Source of the DNA: Turnera subulata
Taxonomy: Eukaryota; Streptophyta; Magnoliopsida; Malpighiales; Passifloraceae
Direction of reading: 5' to 3'
Length of the DNA: 64,000 bases
Assembly: GCA_028386065.3 (NCBI GenBank)
Contig: JAKUCV010005628.1
Coordinates: 69,904-133,903, forward strand
Made by a program: the position numbers and the translations under genes. Of the stretch, positions 1-11,830 are shown piece by piece (position 1 is the first letter of the stretch; every line of letters begins with the position of its first letter). Under the pieces are notes generated by a model, which saw nothing but the letters and a program-made list of their open reading frames with translations, ran no database searches and was not told where the DNA came from.

Positions 1-324
1 TATTCTGCAAAGGAATGTCCTGTAACTTCAATAAGAAGAAAAGCACCCCCCAACTTTTCAAGATTGTTTAGTTGAATAATGAAGAAAAGAATGTCACTCT
101 AGCAGTTTTCCCAGCCAATTCTTTTCCTTTCCTTCTGCTTTGTATGCTCAATAATTGGTAGCTGTAGGTTCAAGTTGATGAAGTTCTCTTGTTCTGATGA
201 ACAGCTAGGAGTAATCCATATGAATCTGGTGAGATACAAGAAAGGATACCATTGGGATTTCGGTTTTGATTCAAGCCTGAAAACTTCTTAAGTGCGAAGA
301 GAGAAAGGAAGCAGAAAGTGAGCA
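1..324 (+). other. 5' leader / promoter side of the DUF632 gene
   Basis: Non-coding AT-rich sequence directly upstream of the ATG at 325. Purine-rich leader sequence (about 285-324) precedes the start. I see no clear TATA box near the ATG, and the transcription start cannot be placed; a leader intron is possible but not resolved. Confidence 0.4.
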
Positions 325-3300
325 ATGGGATGCTCCACATCAAAGCTTGATGATGAAGAAGCAGTTCAGCTTTGTAAGGATAGGAAAAGATTTATCAAAC
401 AGGCTGTAGAGCAAAGAACTCGGTTCGCCTCGGGACATTTGGCTTATATCCAGTCCTTGAAGAGGGTTTCTGCGGCTCTTCGTGACTATATCGATGGAGA
501 TGAGCCACGAGAGTTCTTGTTAGATACATTCATAACCCCATCTTTTACTCCAGTGAAGAAAACTAGTCCAGGTTTCATCTCAATTTCACCAAAGTCCTTC
601 TCTCCAGCAGCAATCCAACCAGGGCCTAATTCATCAGTGAAAGTTAACTATTTGAGGTCAGGAGGAAACCAGGCAGTTTCAGTTGAGGAGAGGCCTCAAT
701 CACCAGAAACAATACGCGTTGAAGCTTATTCTCCCATGCACCATTATGGTTTTGAAGGATTCTTTGCAATGCAAAGCTCACCGATGAATTCTTCATTTTT
801 CTCTTATCCACCGGCTGATAGGCCCAGTATTCCTCCCCCTTCTCCACAAACTTCTCAATGGGATGCTTTTTGGAACCCTTTTTCTTCATTGGACTATTAT
901 GGCTATCCTACTCGCAGCAGCCTTGATCAGATGATTATGGATGATGATATGAGAGGACTGAGGCAGGTTAGAGAAGAAGAAGGAATCCCTGACTTGGAAG
1001 ATGAAACTGAACACGAAATGGATGGGAAGGTAAGTGAAACAGAAGAGCAATCCAGGGTTAATGCCAATTACTCTAAAGAAGAAGTGCTAGTTGAAGATGT
1101 CGATGAGGATGAAGAGGACGAAACGGATTGTGAAAGTGAATGCGAATGTGAATGTGAACACGGGGGACAAGGTTTGCAATCACAAGGTAGTGGGAAGATA
1201 GAACTAGCAAGAGCTCAAAATGCTGGCCAAGTTAAAGTTCAGAATCAAGAAATGGCAGTTGACGATAGAGAAGCCAAGGTGGAAACACCAGGCTTTACTG
1301 TTTATGTTAATCGAAGGCCAACAAGCATGGCAGAAGTCATCAAGGATCTTGAAGATCAGTTTGTAGCCGTTTGCAACTCAGCCAAGGAGGTTTCAGAGAT
1401 ATTAGAGTCTAGAAGAGCTCAGTACTCATCGAACTCACATGAACTTACAGGTTAGAGAATTTCAACAGTCCAGTTTTCAGTTTGCTCTTCTCTGCCTGAA
1501 TAAGATATTCAGCAGCAAAAGAGAAACTTTGCATGTTATAGAGCAGTCAAAGTGAAGCTAGAATGAGCGTTCCACTAAAATTTGATTAAGATTTAACAGT
1601 AATAGTTAAAGTCTAATAGCTTTAAGAAAGATCGGCATCTTGAGTAATGGGGGGTGAATATTGAAATTTGGTTGCTGAGATTTTAGTCTTGATCAAGCAC
1701 TTGACTGTTTGAATCGGCTGTTAATGTTGGAAGCCTCTCATTTGCCAAATACACAATAGATGAATTCTTCCTTAAACTTCTAAGTTGGCTTTGACAGTTC
1801 TACATATCAATTGAGAAAAAAAAATTGTTCTTGCAGCCTTGAAAATGTTGAATCCTGTTGCTCTTCTACGCTCAGCTTCATCCCGATCGTCCTCTTCAAG
1901 ATTTCTGTTCAGTTCTACAAGTTCCAAAGATGAGGGTTATGAAAGCAATAGTGATTTCTCAGAGGAATCGTCCATATTCTCCAGTGGTCACCAATCAACG
2001 TTGGACAGATTATATGCTTGGGAGAAGAAACTATATGAGGAAGTCAAGGTATACTCCTAATCCTATACTTAAGTTTTGCAAAAGATGAGTTTTCGTGCCC
2101 TCATTATGATCAATTTGTCTGTGTTTCTTTTGTGTTGTGCGTTGTAAGCTGTGTTCATTAGAACCATTTATCATTTTTCTCTTCAGAATTAGGGGACATT
2201 GACATAGTTCTGCATATAGTAGTTATGCTCTTGTGAGTAATTGACATTTCCAATTGTTGGCTTCTCAAATAGTCTGGAGAAAAGGTCCGGATTGCATATG
2301 AGAAGAAGTGTATGCAATTGAGGAATCAAGATGTGAAAGGAGAAGACCCATTTGTGTTAGACAAAACAAGGGCGGCCATAAGAGATCTGCATACTCAGAT
2401 AAAGGTCTCAATACACTCGGTGGAAGCTGTTTCAAAGCGAATAGAAACTTTGAGGGATGAAGAATTGCAGCCTCAGCTTCTGGAACTGGTACAAGGGTAT
2501 GTCACTCAAACCTACAATTTACTCTTTGCATACAGCTTTAAGCCATTAATGAATTACTCCATTTCATCCTCTCTGTTTATTTCTAGATATTCCAATAGGC
2601 AACCATATGTGATATAAATAGTGTTACTATTCCTGGCCTTCATGGATTTGTAATGCCTTTTGATCCTTGAAAGAAAGAGATGCAACAATATCCTGGAAGT
2701 AGAATCAAGAATAATCTATTTGAAATCTCACTTTGAAAAAAATGCTTCCATCTCTACACTACAGGTTAGCAAGGATGTGGAAAGTGATGGCAGAATGCCA
2801 TCAGTCACAGAAGCATACGTTAGATGAGGCCAAGCTTTTACTGGCAGGCACACCTTCAAAACTGGAAGCAAGGAGGCACTCTTCCATGTACATTGCTGAC
2901 CCTCAACGTCTAGCTAGATCAGCTGCCAATCTTGAGACGGAGCTCAGAAATTGGCGAGCCTGTTTCGAGACATGGATCACTTCTCAGCGATCCTACATGC
3001 ATGCATTAAGCGGCTGGCTCCTCAGGTGTGTCAGGTCTGATCCTGACATATCCAGATTACCATTCTCTCCTCGTCGGTCCAGTGGCACCTTTCCCATATT
3101 TGGACTTTGCGTCCAGTGGTCGAGGTTTCTTGATAGCATACAGGAGAAGCAAGTTCTTGATGGACTAGACTTTTTTGCTGCTGGGATGGGGTCTTTATAT
3201 GCACAACAGCTAAGAGATGATTCTCGCAGAGCTCCAGTCGGTTCAAAGAGATTCGATACTGGATTCTCAGCCGAATCCAATGGGAATATGGAATTGGTGC

Positions 3301-3497
3301 AGGCGAGTGAAGTAGAGGAGGTAATGACTACAGAGAAAATGGCTGAAGTTGCCATAAGGGTACTTTGTGCTGGAATGTCAGTTGCAATGAGCTCACTTGC
3401 TGAATTTGCTGCTAGTTCAGCTGAGGGACATGCTGAACTTGTTAAGCAATGGGAGAATGCAAACCGGCCGCAGAATTCCAGCGGGACCGGAACCTAG
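325..3497 (+). CDS. DUF630/DUF632 protein (NRG2/REL2-like putative plant regulator)
   Basis: Four exons: 325-1450, 1837-2048, 2273-2496, 2765-3497 (stop TAG), all GT-AG, giving about 764 residues, normal for the family. Residues 1-60 are a DUF630 domain starting MGCSTSK, a classic N-myristoylation context, so plasma-membrane attachment is likely. A proline/serine-rich region follows (about 75-190), then a strongly acidic stretch (about 225-285). DUF632 starts near residue 340 (KDLEDQFVAVCNSAKEVSEIL) and runs through the later exons, with GLARMWKVMAECHQSQK at the exon 3/4 junction. Plant-specific family; NRG2 of Arabidopsis acts in nitrate signalling and REL2 of rice in leaf rolling. Which subgroup this gene belongs to is not known, so a nitrate role is only a possibility. 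Family call is firm, function is not. Confidence 0.9.
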
Positions 3498-6400
3498 TTT
3501 ATTTGATGGAGGATAGGTTTTTCTAAGTGTTATCTTCTGTGCCAATGTAATTATTTACAGTATTTTGGTAAGCTAGATGACAAAGATAGGATAGAGTTAT
3601 TTTCCAGCCATGGGAAAATGTCACTAAGTTGACAAAAATGTTATTTTTAGTGATAGTATAGCATTCTTGCTCCATCTAATTATCAGGTTGACATAGCTTT
3701 CTTTTTTGTTTGAGAACTCAGGATGACATGGTTAATCTAAAAGATGGAAGTAATGAAACCTCAAGAACTGTTTGAGAGTCAAGTGGACTGTTATTTTTCT
3801 TTCTTTCTTTTTTTTTTTTGGGAGCTGATCACTGTCCAACTGTTGCAAATCCAAAAGGTATGAGATTAATCCACATCTGATGTCAAGTTATCCAGCTTTC
3901 CATTCCAAATCTGTTGATGCGTGAACGGTTAATCCTAACTCAAATTCTAGAGCAAATTTCTGTTGCTGCATCAGAGCATGAATGAACTACCCATGTCTTT
4001 CCCATTTTAGCATATTCGGGTCTTTCAAATGTTTATCGGGGATGCAATCATACTAGCACTAATGTGCCGGATTCACTAGAACTATCAAGTCCATCTAAGA
4101 TGCCAAAGTACCCTTTTGTTGCCTGCCAGTGAGGGATCACATTCTATGACTTTCTGCATCAAATGCTTCCAACTTATCAATGGCAAACACTTCTCTCTGT
4201 TCTTCACCTTCTTCTTTTGCCTTTTGGTCACCAAAGTGACTAAAGATCAAAGACTACCTGACATGGTAAGAACTTTGGATGTTGTGCAGTCAGATTGAAT
4301 TTGCTTGGCTAAATCAGCAGGCAAAAGCAAGAAATACCCCACACCTCAGGCCACTTCCACTACCATCTGTGTCCTAATCATTGCCTCCCTCTCCTAAAGA
4401 AAAAACACCAGAATTTCAGCACCTCAATGCCACTGAGCATTCAATTATTATCATCATCACCAATCCTGTCATTTTAGTTGCCGTCATCCCACATTGTGAC
4501 CCAGCACAGCACCATCACCAGACCACTTCCAGAAATGAGACGACACCACTCTCAAGCCACCACCAGTCCACTGCTATTATTCTATCCCTTTCAAGAAAAG
4601 GAAAAAAAAAGAAAGCAAGAAAACACCCCTGCTATTTTGTCCACAGTGGTGCCATCAACAACAGTGTCTTACAATGGAATTCAACCCCATTTGAACATGA
4701 TCCTGTTTTCAGTTTTTCCACTCCATGCTTTTCAATTGAAAAAGAAAAACATCCATTTAAAGCAAAACAAGTACTTACCAAAGTTGTTTTTTATGTTCAG
4801 GACAAGAAACAGAAACATATGAGAAACTCAGCCACTAAGCACTGTAACCCAATTTCAAAGAAACTAATTCCAGTTAATGTTTGTTTTACGTTCTGTTTTC
4901 CATGACTGTCATTATTTGGCGTCCAGATTAATGCATGGAATTCAACTCCATATCCAAGAACTTTGACAGGTTACTGTATAGGTCCATAGGAGGCATTGGA
5001 TAAAATTCATAGTTCAAAAGAGATCTAAAATGCTAAAACAACCCAATTCACCACTAAAGTTTTGAGTGATAAAAATGACTAGTAGCAGTGATTTTTCATT
5101 AAAATTCATAAAGGAAATACAAGCACATTGTATTAAACTATACCAATAGCTGCCTGCTCCACTAAAAAAACAACGTATAGACGTAAAACAATTTAGGCCC
5201 GAAACCCAAGTGGAAAAGCAGAGCTGAGAATTTGAGACAACTGGGTTGGTTGGTGTTTCTGCTGTTTTGTTTTTCGTTGGTGGGCTCATTTGGGCTGCTT
5301 TGAAGTTTAGTTTTATTGGATTTCTTTTTTCTTTACCATAATGTGGTTTTGGTCTGTGGATGTGGATAGACATTGTTAGGTTCATTTAGTAACAATCAAA
5401 GGCTTAAAGCCCAACTCAGAATTTGGGAGCTATGCTGGCACTACTACGAGAACAATCTTGGTTATCTCATCCTCCCATGAGGAAAAGTTTTCTCTAGTTT
5501 AAATTCTTCTTTATGGGTCCTTTGTTGGGTAAAGGCAACAAGAGCCAATTAACACTTGACATAGTGATGCTTTTCTTAGTTAAGGCTTAAAGTTTTTTTA
5601 AAGGGATTGGGTACAATCGGATAAGGCATGTAGTTTTAAAATTTTAGATGCTATAGCTCACCTCATCGCATAACTGTATAAGATAGGGTGTTTTAAGAGT
5701 TTTGAGTGTATTAATTTTTAAATTATTAATATTTTCCCCGGCTAAATATGACTATGTAATTTCAGTTGGATAAAATATATATGACTATGCAGTGTACTAA
5801 GAATACCATAAACTTGTGACACCAAGATGTCAAGCCAATAAACAAATAGAATCAGAAGTTGTCGTAAAAATTCGTCAAAAAAATGTCCTCATAAAAACAT
5901 TGCATGTTGTCGTTTGTTAATTAATATGTTCTCTCAATTATTGTTGTCTAACATATGAGATTAGGAAAACCAAGTTTGTGTTTATTGTTTGGGAGAAGTA
6001 TTTTTTTCGCTTTCAAATATTTTGTCCAGGCTATCACTTTGGCGTGGAATTGATGTGCTTAAGGTCTCGCTTGGCATTTAATTGATCGTGGGTGATAATA
6101 CTGAGGTTGTTTTTGGATGCTAATAATTTTGTGGTTGCTTTCATACAAAGAGGGGAATGGTGCGTGGTTATTCTAATTTGGTGTGCATGAAGTATTAATT
6201 GTTGTATTTGTTACTCAATGCTTAAACAGCACCAATATATGAACAAGCTTGCCATCAATAAAATATTTGTTCATACTCATTTGATTCAAGTTTCACCATA
6301 CTTTACATTGTGTTTTTCAATTCAGTAACGGAGGAGGCGTGTGAATTGGAACATAGGATCATTCCATAATACCTTACCTTGTAGTATTTTTTTATTCAAA

Positions 6401-6800
6401 CAAAATTAGATCGAAAAAGAAAACCTTTTTAATTACCTTAAAGTCAACAAATTTAAGGAGGGAAAAGAATAATCTTTTAGCTTAGTTTGTTCACCGAACC
6501 TAGTCCATCATCCACTACTACAATTTCCTCCTTACCCACCACCTACTTGTTGTAATAGATCATGGTGAAAACAGAAACTCACACAAAAAAAAAGATTTGG
6601 ATTGCATTTGCAGGTGGTGGTGTAGGAAAATTAGGAATACACGGAATATTCCAAAGAGAAGAGTGTGAGTCAGTTTCCTAAAAATTCCCGGATAAAAGAA
6701 AAAAAAAAAAGAAGCAAAGCACAACCTGATGATGATGCGTCATCACGGCGAATTGCCCCCCTATTTTACACTTCCCCGTATCTTGGCACTATAAACACAG
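3498..6800. other. Intergenic region without a recognisable gene
   Basis: 3498-3700 is probably the 3' UTR of the DUF632 gene. The rest is AT-rich with short homopolymer runs. The longest open stretch (4381-4905) has low-complexity His/Thr/Lys composition, no recognisable domain and no splice context, so I do not call it a gene. 6700-6800 is the flank of the hAT element. Confidence 0.6.
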
Positions 6801-6812
6801 TAGGGGTGTGCA
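6793..6812 (+). repeat. Left TIR and flanking octamer of the hAT element
   Basis: Octamer AAACACAG at 6793-6800, then TIR TAGGGGTGTGCA at 6801-6812. TAGGGGTG is typical of plant hAT termini. Confidence 0.85.
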
Positions 6813-6990
6813 TCAACCGACCAAACCGACTAACCGAACCGGACCCGACCCGTCCCGGCGTAAAAATCGCCCGACCGCAGTCCAACCGCGATCAACCGAC
6901 CTTTTCAACCGACCGAAGATAACTCGGTCGGGTCGGCTACAGTTAGCTAGTCCACCGACCCTTTAACCGACCACCTAAGTTAACCGACCA
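6812..6990. repeat. Left subterminal motif cluster of the hAT element
   Basis: Many copies of ACCGAC / CCGACC and the inverse GGTCGG packed into about 180 bp next to the left TIR. In hAT elements such clusters bind the transposase; the role here is inferred by analogy. Confidence 0.7.
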
Positions 6991-7013
6991 CCCGACTCAA
7001 CTTTCACCCTAGG

Positions 7014-7020
7014 TATAAAA
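7014..7020 (+). promoter_or_regulatory. Possible TATA box of the hAT transposase gene
   Basis: TATAAAA about 400 bp upstream of the transposase ORF, followed by a pyrimidine-rich stretch (about 7045-7110) that looks like a plant 5' leader. Confidence 0.45.
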
Positions 7021-7412
7021 TAAAAAAAATCTAATCAACCCAAATTTCTTCTCATTCTCTCCCGATATCTCATTCTCTCTCTACCTCCCTCCCTATTCTC
7101 TAAACCCTAGCAGCCAAACACACAGACCCACACCTACACCCATCGATTCATCGCCATCAATATCTCTTCACGCCCACACCACATGGCACACCCATCGTCG
7201 TCCATTTATTCCTCTCTCAATTTCTCCATCTGTAGCAGCTTCACATGACCCAACGTCGCCATTGATTTCTCTCTCGATCTCTTCGCCTGTAGCAGCTTCT
7301 CCGACGAACTCCAGCATCTCTAGCGAAGTCTAGCTTCTCGCTGGTGGGGTGCGTATGGGTAGTTTGAAAACTACAATTTACACCAGAAAATTGTAGGAAA
7401 AAACTAGCTAAG

Positions 7413-9206
7413 ATGATTATTGTTGATGAGCTTTCCTTTAGGATGGTAGAGGGTGAAGGTTTTAGAGAATTTTGTCAAGCCATGCAACCTTTATTTGTTG
7501 TCCCTTCTCGCACCACCATTGCTAGAGACTGTTTGAAGCTTTATCATGAAGAGAGAGATAAAGTGAAAGCTATCCTAAAGGGTCAGCGTGTTTGTCTAAC
7601 TACCGACACATGGACCTCAATTCAAAACATCAATTATATGTGCTTGACATGTCATTGGGTAGATGATGATTGGGATCTGAATAAAAGAATTCTGAATTTC
7701 TGTCAAATTCCAAATCATAAGGGTTCAACTATAGGAAGAATGATTGAGAGTTGCTTAGTGGATTGGGGGATTGATAAAATTCTTTGTGTCACTGTGGATA
7801 ATGCATCTTCTAATGATACTACAGTTGATACATTAAGGAACAGAATTCAGGATTGGAAAACCAACATTTTGGATAACAAATTTTTACATGTGAGGTGTTG
7901 TGCGCATATACTTAACCTTGTTGTGAATAAAGGTTTAGTAGACCTTAATGCCTCCATTATCAAGATCCGAAATGCTGTGAGATTTGTTAGATCTTCCCCT
8001 TCTAGGTTAAATTCTTTCAAAGCTTGCATGGAGAAATTGAAGTTTGAAAGTAAAAGTTTGGTTTGTTTGGATGTGCCTACAAGGTGGAACTCCACCTACA
8101 TGATGTTGGAGGCAGCAGTAAAATTTCAGAAAATTTTTGTCCGATTAGAGGAGGATGACAGCAAGTACTGGAATTATTTTACAGAGGTTGATAACAATGG
8201 GAAGCCAAAGCACTTAGGACCTCCAGGTCGTCAGGATTGGGAAGCATGCAGTAATTTTGTGAAATTCTTGAAGATGTTCTATGTTATCACTTTGAGATTT
8301 TCTAGGTCATACTATGTTACCTCAAATATTTTCTACCATGAGATTGTGTCAATACAAAGAAATTTGACTTCTTTGGTTAGTAAAAAGGACCCTTTGTTAG
8401 CTGAAATGGCAAGTGACATGTTGACCAAGTACAATAAGTATTGGGGTCAATTTGACAACATGAATACTTTGCTATTAGTGGCAGTTGTGTTAGATCCTAG
8501 ATACAAGCTGAAGTATGTGTCATTTTGTCTTTCTAAGATGTATGACTCGGATGTGGCAAGTAGTTATACTACTAAGGTGAAGGAAACAATGTTGAAGTTA
8601 TATGATGAGTATGAGAAACTCAACGGTAACTCCGAAGGTAGTTCTTCTACTTTCCAACCCCAAAATTCTAACGATTTTGAGGATTTGGATGTAGATTTAG
8701 CTTCCCAATTTAAACAACATTTGCTACAAGAGGATAGTTTGGAGAATAAAAATGAGCTGGAAAAGTATTTGATGGATGCATGTGAAAATGGTGGAGAAGA
8801 GTTTGATATTTTGAAGTGGTGGAAGCAAAATAAATCAAAGTATCTAATTCTGTCCTTGATAGCAAAGGATGTTCTAGCAATTCCGGTATCCACAGTATCA
8901 TCAGAATCAGCGTTTAGCACAGGAGGACGTGTTCTTGATCCTTTCAGAAGTAGTTTATCTCCTGCTATGGTTGAAGCTCTTGTGTGTTGTCAAAATTGGT
9001 TTCGTGCTTCAAAGGGGATGTTGGATCTACAAGAGTTGGTGAATAACATTGAGGAATATGAAGAGATTGAAAAAGGTAAATTTAGTTATTACGTCAATTG
9101 TCTAGAACTTTTATATTATTACATCAATATATCATTTTAATTGAGTGTTCTTTGTTGTTTTCCAGATTTTCCAGCAGCAAAGGCCCCTTTAACAATTGAT
9201 GAATGA
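7413..9206 (+). CDS. hAT transposase (RICESLEEPER/DAYSLEEPER type), BED finger missing
   Basis: Exon 1 is 7413-9075. A GT-AG intron (9076-9165) joins it to 9166-9206 (stop TGA), giving about 567 residues. Without the splice the frame runs on to 9140, but the spliced C-terminus (ending LTIDE) looks more like the family. The RNase-H-like core contains two acidic motifs, TTDTWTS (near residue 69) and TVDNASSND (near 130). The C-terminal hATC dimerisation region (about 450-530) includes the hallmark SSESAFSTGGR. Plant transposases of this kind usually have 650-700 residues with an N-terminal BED zinc finger. Here the frame opens only at 7368, after an in-frame TGA at 7365, and no finger is visible upstream. 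Probably the element lost its 5' coding exon(s). Activity is therefore doubtful; a domesticated role is not suggested by the context, because the TIRs are still present. Confidence 0.88.
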
Positions 9207-10017
9207 ATGGTTACAATTGCTTTGAAGTTTTTTAAATGGTAAAACCTTGTTCTCTAATGTTCTTCACTGTATTTGATTATTCATTTAGGGGCTGCAGATT
9301 TAGTTTTTGGTCTTTGTCACTGTTTCTTTGCCCTCCATTTCCTGACTTAATTGTAGTGTTTCTATTTGACTATTTTAAGGTCTATTTGGTTTTTGTTAAA
9401 GAGCTCCAAAAACCAAGCTAAAAGGGGTGAGTATTTTCTGGAAATTGTTTCAATGCTTGCTTTATTTGTTTCTGATTGCCTACTTTACTTTTATATTAAT
9501 ATTTTGATTTTGGGTTGATGCAGGAAGTCATCCCAGGAGTCATTCCATTTGAGCTTGGGAGCTGTATAATGTTTCTATCTAATTCCTGGATTGTGGACTT
9601 TCTGGGTTAATTTCACGTCAACTCATCAATATTGTGGACTTTTCTATGTTAATTTTACATCTAGGTTGTGGACTTTTTGTGTGAATTATACAATTTCTTG
9701 ATGTTTAATTCAGGTTGATGTGGCATTATGGCTAAATTCACCTCTTTAATATTTTGTTTAAACGTGGTTTACAACCAGAATGTTTATTTTGAATTAGATT
9801 TCCATTCTCATATTTTTTGTCGTAGTGTCCAGTATCCATTACCCTTAAAATCAAATTTGTTGTGATTTTAATTGAAGGAGGTGACAAATATCACTTCTGG
9901 GCCAATTTTTCTTAGGCTACAAGAAGGTAGAAAATGTGTGGGCTAGCCCATTTTTCTTTTTGAAATATGGAAAATCAATTGGGCTTGCCCATTTTAATAA
10001 TTTAGCCCAACCTACAA

Positions 10018-10167
10018 ATTAACCGAGCTAACCGACTTATCCGAACCGAGACAACCGAGTCAACCGACAACCGACCTAACCGACCAACCGATCGGATGAT
10101 AATTTTCAACCCGCCATATTGGTCGGTCGGATGTCGGGTGGGCTTATAACCGACGTCAACCGAACCG
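10018..10167. repeat. Right subterminal motif cluster of the hAT element
   Basis: A second cluster of AACCGA / CCGAC and GGTCGG motifs next to the right TIR, mirroring the left end in motif and length. Confidence 0.7.
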
Positions 10168-10187
10168 TGAACACCCCTAACACACAA
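10168..10187 (-). repeat. Right TIR and flanking octamer of the hAT element
   Basis: TGAACACCCCTA at 10168-10179 is the inverted copy of the left TIR with one mismatch. It is followed by octamer ACACACAA, a 6/8 match to the left octamer. Confidence 0.85.
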
Positions 10188-10598
10188 ACACACACTCTTC
10201 CTTCCTGACGTGGACAAACCTCCACACGTGTCACTCTCCTCCTACGTATCTCTCTCCTTGAAAAACCCAAGCTTTTATTTTAACCCTTTTTTTTTTTCTA
10301 CTATTTCTTGCTTCTTCTTCTACTTCTTGTTTCAGTGTTTTGTCTTTGTCTCTCCTTTGTCTCTCCTTTGTCTCTTTACATTATCCAGAAAACCTCAAAC
10401 CCTCCAACGAATTTCCTTAACTTCCCCCATATCACTACTATTACCACTCTTTTCCCGTTCTTTTCCTTTTTATAGGCATCCATATCTCTCTCTCCCCCCT
10501 CTCTCCCCCTCTCCCCTTTTTTATTCCACTTTTTTCTTTTCAATAAAAATCCCCCTCCTTGACTTAAAAGAAGCCAAATTTATCATTTTTAGGCCCAG

Positions 10599-10644
<46 letters not shown>

Positions 10645-11830
10645 TCTCTCTCTATCTTCCTCAAAACGCAACACTTCTCTCTCTCTCTCTTTCTCTGTGG
10701 AAAGAAACTAGGAAGAATCTAGGGTTTTGAACGACACTGAATCTTTTTCTTCCTAGGTAAGATTATAAAGACAGAATCTTTACTTGTTTTGGTTAAGGAT
10801 TACGAACCAAGACTTCTTCTTTCTGTCTCTCTCTCTCTCTCTTTACTTTGTACTGATAAGCTGGCTGCTGTTGTTGTTGTGACTCTGTTTTTTTTTACTA
10901 CTTTTGACTTCCTTTTTTCAGTGAACTGCGAGTTGTAATAACATTGGTGGGTTTTTGTTCTTCTTTTCGTTTCTTTCACTTGTTGCTTTCATTTCGGTTT
11001 CCCTTGAATTGGGTCTTTCTCGTTTTTGTGTAGAGCCATCAGCCATGTGGGTGGGTTGTTGTCTTCTGTGTCGAATAGGCAATCTTTCTTATTTTTTTCT
11101 TTTTCCTGTTATTTAGTTCTGTAGCTCATGGAAAAAGAGAAACAACCCGAGGGAGTGGAAAAGGTTGTAACTTTCTGTGTCTGATTTCCGGAAAGTGAGG
11201 AACTGTTTGGTATGGGCAGCGTGCAAATGTTTTGTTTCTGTTGGTTGAAACGTTGAATTCTTTTCCTCTTTTGATTCGTTTGCAAAACCTAGTGTCATAA
11301 TCATTGGTTTTATCTTCTGAACTTGTTTGTTTCCATAACTCTTAAGATTGTAATTCTGACTTCTCGGTACACTGTTTGTCTCTAAAATTATACATGTGTA
11401 GGAAATTGTTGAACTTGCGGTGAGGGGTTTCTGAATTTGGGAAAGGTACTATGAGTTTCTCGTTGCTTTGCCTCCCTTTTTATTTGTGGCGATTGTAAAG
11501 CTATCCAACTTCACTCTGTATTATGTTTGTTAAATTCACCTTATTCTAGTAAATAGTTAATCTATCTGCTGAACTGTTCACTGTTTTATTGTCCAGGTGG
11601 GGTTTGGTTCCAGCTATGAGAACTACTGATCTGGAAGCTGTGATATTTTATTCTGTGTGACTTTGTTCCTTTCATATGGGCATGGTAGCTCTTCTAACTT
11701 GTGAATTGTATTCTGAGACAGAATTCTTCTCTCGGCTTTGCATACCTGATTCTGGTTAGACATCTTACCTTCAGCTGACTATGTAGTAATTCTATAACCG
11801 AAGAGAAGGGAATCATATAATTCTGGTAAT
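10180..11830 (+). other. Promoter and 5' leader region of the Pumilio gene, with leader intron(s)
   Basis: From about 10200 the DNA is very pyrimidine-rich, typical of a plant leader. A good splice donor (CTAG|GTAAGA) at about 10757 suggests a leader intron of up to 1 kb before the ATG at 11831, possibly with further non-coding exons. The hAT element ends within a few hundred bases of the likely transcription start. Confidence 0.5.
10599..10697 (+). repeat. (CT)n microsatellite in the Pumilio leader
   Basis: Long, slightly interrupted CT runs at 10599-10654 and 10677-10697, inside a wider pyrimidine tract (about 10460-10700). CT/GA tracts in plant leaders can bind BPC/GAGA-type factors; that role is not shown here. 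Confidence 0.85.

Larger units (their letters stand above)
6801..10179 (+). mobile_element. hAT-superfamily DNA transposon, nearly complete
   Basis: Both ends carry a short terminal inverted repeat: TAGGGGTGTGCA at 6801 and, on the minus strand reading in from 10179, TAGGGGTGTTCA (11 of 12 match). Flanking octamers AAACACAG (6793-6800) and ACACACAA (10180-10187) agree at 6 of 8 positions, consistent with a diverged 8-bp hAT target-site duplication. Inside each end are dense clusters of CCGAC/ACCGA motifs. A single transposase gene lies between. About 3.4 kb, a normal size for an autonomous hAT, but the transposase lacks its N-terminal DNA-binding finger (see 7413-9206). Confidence 0.9.

Noticed and set aside
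4381..4905. 174-codon open frame between the DUF632 gene and the hAT element
   Set aside because: Low-complexity His/Thr/Lys composition, a second overlapping frame of similar length, no domain and no promoter context.
10210..10722. 170-codon open frame in the pyrimidine tract upstream of Pumilio
   Set aside because: It is the Ser/Leu/Phe translation of CT repeats; the region is the Pumilio leader.
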